Source of the DNA: Candidatus Poribacteria bacterium
GTDB taxonomy: Bacteria; Poribacteria; WGA-4E; WGA-3G
DNA length: 64,000 nucleotides
Assembly (NCBI GenBank): GCA_022827185.1
Contig: JAJDTM010000056.1
Span: forward strand, 1 to 64,000
Direction: 5' to 3'
In this document: positions 61,709 to 64,000 of the stretch, piece by piece
Layout: each line of letters opens with the position of its first letter
Position numbering within the stretch: the stretch's first letter is position 1
Notes under the pieces: generated by a model
Told to the model about the DNA's origin: nothing
The model's database searches: none
Seen by the model: the letters and a program-made list of their open reading frames with translations, nothing else
Made by a program: the position numbers and the translations under genes

Positions 61709-62881
61709 GTGAACACGAAAACTTTCTTAACCCTCATTACAATTATAGTTATATCCTTTACCGGATGCGAACGCGTAAAACAGGTGATTGCACCTGATGT
61801 TCCCGCTCCCGATGCCGTCTCTACTGTTAAAATCGGTGTGATTCAACCCTCCGGATACTACACCGGTTTCGCCCAAGGTGCAGAACTCGCTCGTATCCAA
61901 ATCAATGCGCGCGGTGGTGTTCTCGGAAAGCAAATTGAATTTATCGTCATGGATAATCAAGGAACGCGTTCCGTCCCGGACGCAGCGGAAAGTGTCCGCA
62001 TCGCAAAAACACTCATTGAGCAGGAGGAGGTTGTTGCAATTCTCGGTCCCATTTTCTCTAACAATTCCATAGAGGTTGGACCTGTTGTTCAGCAACTTCA
62101 GCGTCCCATCATTCCCGGCTCCGCTGGTGATCATGTGACCGCTGCAGGGGATTTTGTCTTTCTCGTCGCCCCTACGACATCTGCCCATGGCGCGGTAATA
62201 GCACAATTCGCAATCGATCTGTCCGAACTCGGCGCAACAACCGCCGCGACCATCCGTCAAACTGAGAGTGCTTATACAGAGAGCCTGACGGAAGCGTTTG
62301 AAGTGAATTTTCGAGAACTCGGGGGCAAAATCGTTGCCAGTGAAGTTTATCAAGTTGGCGATAACACCTTTGATGCACAACTGACAAACATCAAGGCCGC
62401 AGCACCCGATGTGATATATATAGCAGGTATTATTCCAGATATCCACTTCGTGATAGCGCAAGCCAGAGAAATCGGTATTCAAGCAATTTTTCTTGGCCCC
62501 GGGAGTTGGGATGAATCTCAAAAACTTTTCAACACCTTAACTGATAACGCGCCGTTAGAAGGGGTTTACTTTACCGCGGATTTTAGTCCAGAGGTACCGA
62601 GTGCAGAACGCTTTGTCCAGGCTTATACGGCACTGTTTACGACACCACCAGATAGCGCGGCTGCTTCGGGTTATGATGCTATGTCCCTCTTAGCGACTGC
62701 AATCGAAGAAGTACAGACGCTCAATCCTGCTGCCGTTCGCGATGCCCTTTCAAATATTACGAACTACGAGGGCGCAACGTTTATTTCTCATTACAATGCC
62801 AATCGCCACCCAATTAAAAGCGTTGTGATTAACACGATTCGCGACGGACAAATAGCACTCTATAAAGTTGTTGACCCGTAG
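61709..62881 (+). CDS. LivJ-type substrate-binding lipoprotein, tandem paralogue
   Basis: 390 aa, GTG start with AAGGAGC upstream; lipobox SFTGC (C20). Same length and order of motifs as the preceding gene (VKIGVIQPSGYYTGFAQGAE, VMDNQGTRSVPDAAESVRIAK, SGYDAMSLLATAIEE), about 60 percent identical by eye. A tandem duplication with divergence probably changed ligand preference. Confidence 0.9.
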   Translation: MNTKTFLTLITIIVISFTGCERVKQVIAPDVPAPDAVSTVKIGVIQPSGYYTGFAQGAELARIQINARGGVLGKQIEFIVMDNQGTRSVPDAAESVRIAKTLIEQEEVVAILGPIFSNNSIEVGPVVQQLQRPIIPGSAGDHVTAAGDFVFLVAPTTSAHGAVIAQFAIDLSELGATTAATIRQTESAYTESLTEAFEVNFRELGGKIVASEVYQVGDNTFDAQLTNIKAAAPDVIYIAGIIPDIHFVIAQAREIGIQAIFLGPGSWDESQKLFNTLTDNAPLEGVYFTADFSPEVPSAERFVQAYTALFTTPPDSAAASGYDAMSLLATAIEEVQTLNPAAVRDALSNITNYEGATFISHYNANRHPIKSVVINTIRDGQIALYKVVDP

Positions 62882-62917
62882 CAGTCAATCATCACTGTAG
62901 CAGAGGAAACAGACATT

Positions 62918-64000
62918 ATGAATACCAATCTCGCCGACATCGAAAATAGGCTCTGGAGTGCTGCCGATGAACTCCGAGCCAATTCACGTCTTAAGGCATC
63001 CGAATACTCAACACCTGTCCTCGGTCTCATCTTTTTACGATACGCCGATCACAAATTTACACAGGCTGAACAAGAAATCAGCAGCAAAGCCGATCCAAAC
63101 AGCCGCAGGCACCCCGATTTGAGAATGGAATGTCAAGCCCGCGGTGTACTTTATCTGCCAGCGCATTCACGGTTTCAATACCTACTCAGTTTGCCAGAAG
63201 GTGAAAACATCGGGCAAGCCGTCACTGATGCCATGAAGGCAATAGAAGCGGAAAATTCACAAATAGAGGGTGTCCTCCCCAAAACTTACAATCGACTTGA
63301 AAAGAATACGCTCCTTGAACTCCTCCGTATCATGGAACAGATTCCTATGGACATTGAAGGGGATGCTTTCGGGAAGGTTTATGAGTACTTCCTCGGCAAT
63401 TTCGCCATGAGCGAGGGGCAACGCGGCGGTGAATTCTTCACGCCAACCTCACTCGTGAAACTCATCGTTGAGATTATCCAACCCTTTCACGGGCGCATCC
63501 TTGATCCTGCCTGCGGATCCGGTGGTATGTTTGTCCAGAGTGCAGCGTTCATTAGCAACCACAAGAAAAATGGCAACCCCGGAGACATCAGTATTTACGG
63601 CGTGGAACGCGTCGTCGAAACGATCAGGCTGTGCAAAATGAATCTCGCAGTCCATGCGCTTGAAGGCGATATCAAGCAAGCCAACAGTTACTATGAGGAT
63701 CCGCACAACTGCCTCGATAGGTTTGATTTCGTCATGGCAAATCCTCCTTTCAACGTCGATCGCGTAGACAGGGAACGCATCAAAGACGACCCGCGATTCC
63801 CATTCGGCATGCCACGCGTTGACAATGCTAACTACCTTTGGATACAACTGTTCTATAGTTCGCTCTCCGAATTGGGGCGCGCAGGTTTCGTCATGGCAAA
63901 CTCCGCCGCCGATGCCCGTGCTTCTGAACTCGACATCCGCCGCCAAATTATTGAATCGGGGGCAGTCGATGTCATCGTCAGCATCGCCTCAAATTTCTTT
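62918..64000 (+). CDS. hsdM: Type I restriction-modification DNA methyltransferase HsdM, cut by window end
   Basis: 361 codons are visible with no stop; the 3' end lies outside the window. The N-terminal helical domain (LADIENRLWSAADELRANS, VLGLIFLRYADHKF) is that of HsdM. The SAM motif is RILDPACGSGGMFVQSA and the catalytic motif IV is NPPF (VMANPPFNVD), giving N6-adenine methylation. RGGEFFTPTSLVKLIVEI is also typical. HsdS and HsdR would be expected downstream. Confidence 0.93.
   Translation, partial: MNTNLADIENRLWSAADELRANSRLKASEYSTPVLGLIFLRYADHKFTQAEQEISSKADPNSRRHPDLRMECQARGVLYLPAHSRFQYLLSLPEGENIGQAVTDAMKAIEAENSQIEGVLPKTYNRLEKNTLLELLRIMEQIPMDIEGDAFGKVYEYFLGNFAMSEGQRGGEFFTPTSLVKLIVEIIQPFHGRILDPACGSGGMFVQSAAFISNHKKNGNPGDISIYGVERVVETIRLCKMNLAVHALEGDIKQANSYYEDPHNCLDRFDFVMANPPFNVDRVDRERIKDDPRFPFGMPRVDNANYLWIQLFYSSLSELGRAGFVMANSAADARASELDIRRQIIESGAVDVIVSIASNFF

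Noticed and set aside
1..64000. tRNA, rRNA, riboswitch or replication origin
   Set aside because: No cloverleaf with conserved TTCRA arm, rRNA core, known aptamer or DnaA-box cluster was noticed by eye; a covariance-model search would be needed to exclude them.

Overview
The window looks like a chromosomal contig of an uncultivated Gram-negative bacterium. An LptD-type outer-membrane protein, SurA-type periplasmic foldases and several lipoproteins point to an LPS-bearing outer membrane. The mixture of a phytanoyl-CoA-dioxygenase/HEAT fusion, an Uma2-type nuclease, a metalloprotease/WD40/dockerin protein, a SpoIVB-type S55 lipoprotein, LamG and SMP-30 proteins, and many intergenic hairpin repeats resembles Candidatus Poribacteria (sponge-associated or marine). 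That assignment is inference from gene content. No rRNA or tRNA gene was seen.

Region 1 (1-16495) is a type III-D CRISPR-Cas locus. A plus-strand array of 47 visible repeats (the first cut by the window edge) and 46 spacers runs to 3456. Its repeats decay towards the cas genes, so the leader should lie upstream of the window. After a roughly 550-nt non-coding stretch with a good promoter comes a 12-gene co-directional operon: a CARF-HEPN-CARF protein, an APE2256-type CARF protein with an unidentified C-terminal domain, Cas10 (GGDD present, no HD domain), Cas7, Csx10 (the III-D marker), a probable Cas11, an unrecognised protein, two more Cas7 proteins, a Csx19-like protein, a Csm5-like Cas7 and Cas6. 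Cas1 and Cas2 are not in the window. Expected logic: Cas6 cuts the array transcript, the RAMP/Cas10 complex senses target RNA, Cas10 makes cyclic oligoadenylate, and the two CARF proteins respond. A lone repeat relic at 18.7 kb lies on the far side of the operon.

Region 2 (16.5-43.3 kb) is a mosaic of metabolic, secreted and accessory genes: a small membrane protein, a PLP decarboxylase, Uma2, PhyH-HEAT, an amidohydrolase, a polytopic membrane protein, a Gfo/Idh/MocA oxidoreductase, an S55 lipoprotein, an SDR with folD, FIST, SMP-30, LamG, an O-methyltransferase, an aminotransferase with a probable ATT start, a compact Rad50-like ATPase with a 68-residue partner, a protease-WD40-dockerin protein, an Rpn-like nuclease, a secreted repeat protein and SixA. 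The intergenic spaces hold hairpin repeats and one MITE-like element.

Region 3 (43.6-57.5 kb) is an envelope-biogenesis run on the plus strand: an FN3 lipoprotein, a DUF5683-like membrane protein, a DUF3108 protein, Mfd, two parvulin-type proteins, SurA, and an LptD homologue carrying parvulin domains and an acidic linker inside its chain. Two MITE-like elements sit between these genes.

Region 4 (57.5-64 kb) has a short possible HsdM C-terminal relic, a HigBA-like toxin-antitoxin pair, two SDRs, a 2H phosphoesterase, two tandem LivJ-type lipoproteins and the N-terminal two thirds of HsdM, cut by the window end.

The most unusual items are the CARF-HEPN-CARF protein, the one-sided decay of the CRISPR repeats and the LptD-parvulin fusion.
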